The notes under the pieces are model-generated. The model was not told the origin of the DNA and did not search any database. It saw only the letters and a list, made by a program, of their open reading frames with translations. Position numbers and translations under genes: made by a program. A stretch of 51,569 bases of DNA from Oscillospiraceae bacterium (lineage in GTDB: Bacteria > Bacillota > Clostridia > Oscillospirales > Acutalibacteraceae): positions 1 to 51,569 of the forward strand of contig CACYCR010000046.1 in assembly GCA_902772935.1 (NCBI GenBank). Reading direction: 5' to 3'. Position 1 is the stretch's first letter. Each line of letters begins with the position of its first letter. Positions 51,247 through 51,569 of the stretch are shown piece after piece.

Positions 51247-51310
51247 CCTCCGGAAGGGCAAAGGCTGCCACGCGGTTTTCACCACGAACAGGGCGAACTG
51301 GCCCCTTCCG
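51247..51310 (-). promoter_or_regulatory. Structured rpsB leader (possible autoregulatory RNA)
   Basis: Between promoter and ribosome site, minus strand CGGAAGGG (51310-51303) pairs with CCCTTCCG near 51258-51251, enclosing about 44 bases with a GC-rich internal part. Ribosomal protein leaders often bind their own protein; no described S2 leader of Firmicutes was recognised here. Confidence 0.45.
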
Positions 51311-51325
51311 TGCGTTATCTTTGGT

Positions 51326-51354
51326 ATTATAGCACTCTGTTTTCCAAAATGCAA
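51326..51354 (-). promoter_or_regulatory. Sigma-A promoter for rpsB-tsf
   Basis: Minus strand TTGCAT (51354-51349), 17-bp spacer ending TGC (extended -10), TATAAT (51331-51326). Confidence 0.85.
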
Positions 51355-51372
51355 GTCTTTTTTCAAAAAAGT

Positions 51373-51569
51373 TTAATCGTTTTCGGTCAGCCGCTTCACC
51401 ATCATTTTTGCGGCTTTATAGATGTCGCCGCAGCCGAGTGTGATGACAAGATCGTCTTCTTCGGCGTGCGAAAGCACATAGTCAACGACCTCTTCAAACG
51501 TCCGGAACCAGACAGAACCGGGAATCTTTTCGGCAAGATCTTTTGTATAAATGTTATAGGTGTTACGCT
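51373..51569 (-). CDS. murC: UDP-N-acetylmuramate--L-alanine ligase, C-terminal part (cut by window end)
   Basis: The last 65 codons of a gene that enters from beyond the window. The peptide has NTYNIYTKDLAEKIPGS, then FEEVVDYVLS and DDLVITLGCGDIYKAAKMM, which matches the end of MurC (NTY-x-x-x-x-x-DLA and the LGAGDI-like strand). MurC adds L-Ala to UDP-MurNAc in peptidoglycan synthesis. Only the C-terminal ligase domain is visible, so other Mur ligases are not fully excluded. The stop codon TAA is 19 bases from the rpsB -35. Confidence 0.82.
   Translation of the reverse strand, partial: RNTYNIYTKDLAEKIPGSVWFRTFEEVVDYVLSHAEEDDLVITLGCGDIYKAAKMMVKRLTEND

Overview
The window looks like the chromosome of a spore-forming, anaerobic Gram-positive bacterium of the Clostridia, probably near the Oscillospiraceae/Ruminococcaceae. 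The evidence is an uninterrupted pro-sigma-K gene, other sporulation genes (ylbJ, yqfC, yqfD, a DacF-type carboxypeptidase), Firmicute gene orders (tig-clpP-clpX, ylxM-ffh-rpsP-khpA, era-yqzL-recO, rpsB-tsf), strong AGGAGG-type ribosome sites and many sigma-A promoters with exactly 17-bp spacers. Base composition looks moderate to GC-rich by eye; it was not computed. Genus assignment would need a database search.

Layout. 1-3.8 kb: sporulation block (sigK, a Cys-rich small protein and ylbJ on minus; yqfC-yqfD on plus). 3.8-7.6 kb: a MATE exporter, a C-GCAxxG-C-C protein, and the paired Fe-S scaffold/GGGtGRT genes. 7.8-11.6 kb: secG and the tig-clpP-clpX proteostasis group. 11.7-18.1 kb: threonine synthase with a phosphoesterase, rnhB-yraN, a small P-loop protein, pgi and a DacF-like carboxypeptidase. 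18.2-21 kb: mtaB, then three small membrane-anchored proteins of unknown function. 21-24.7 kb: a heterodimeric ABC exporter. 24.8-27.1 kb: the ylxM-ffh-rpsP-khpA operon. 27.3-28.2 kb: an unrecognised gene. 28.3-32.6 kb: era-yqzL-recO-mutS2. 32.8-33.7 kb: a folate ECF transporter gene behind a tetrahydrofolate riboswitch. 33.7-36.7 kb: an acyltransferase-like membrane protein, a metallophosphoesterase and a secreted GH16 glycosidase. 36.8-38 kb: a structured two-gene unit of unknown role. 38-39 kb: a cysteine-synthase-like gene. 39.1-45.7 kb: an eight-gene minus-strand operon from a cupin through tmk to mltG and a U32 protein. 46-47.3 kb: a tandem-domain thyX. 47.4-49.2 kb: a small AT-richer island with a phage tape-measure fragment and a zinc-ribbon protein. 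49.3-51.6 kb: rpsB-tsf and the 3' end of murC.

Functional links. Folate and thymidylate recur: THF riboswitch plus FolT, 5-formyl-THF cyclo-ligase, a thymidylate kinase and a divergently transcribed ThyX. Protein targeting and quality control are represented by SecG, Ffh, trigger factor and ClpXP. No gene-free stretch exceeds 300 bases; the longest gaps, about 220-230 bases before 7813 and before 45952, hold promoters and a terminator. I saw no tRNA or rRNA genes, no CRISPR array and no insertion sequence. The least ordinary segments are the riboswitch leader with a Shine-Dalgarno-masking hairpin (33.5-33.7 kb), the structured unit at 36.8-38.06 kb, the tandem ThyX, and the phage-derived island at 47.4-49.2 kb.
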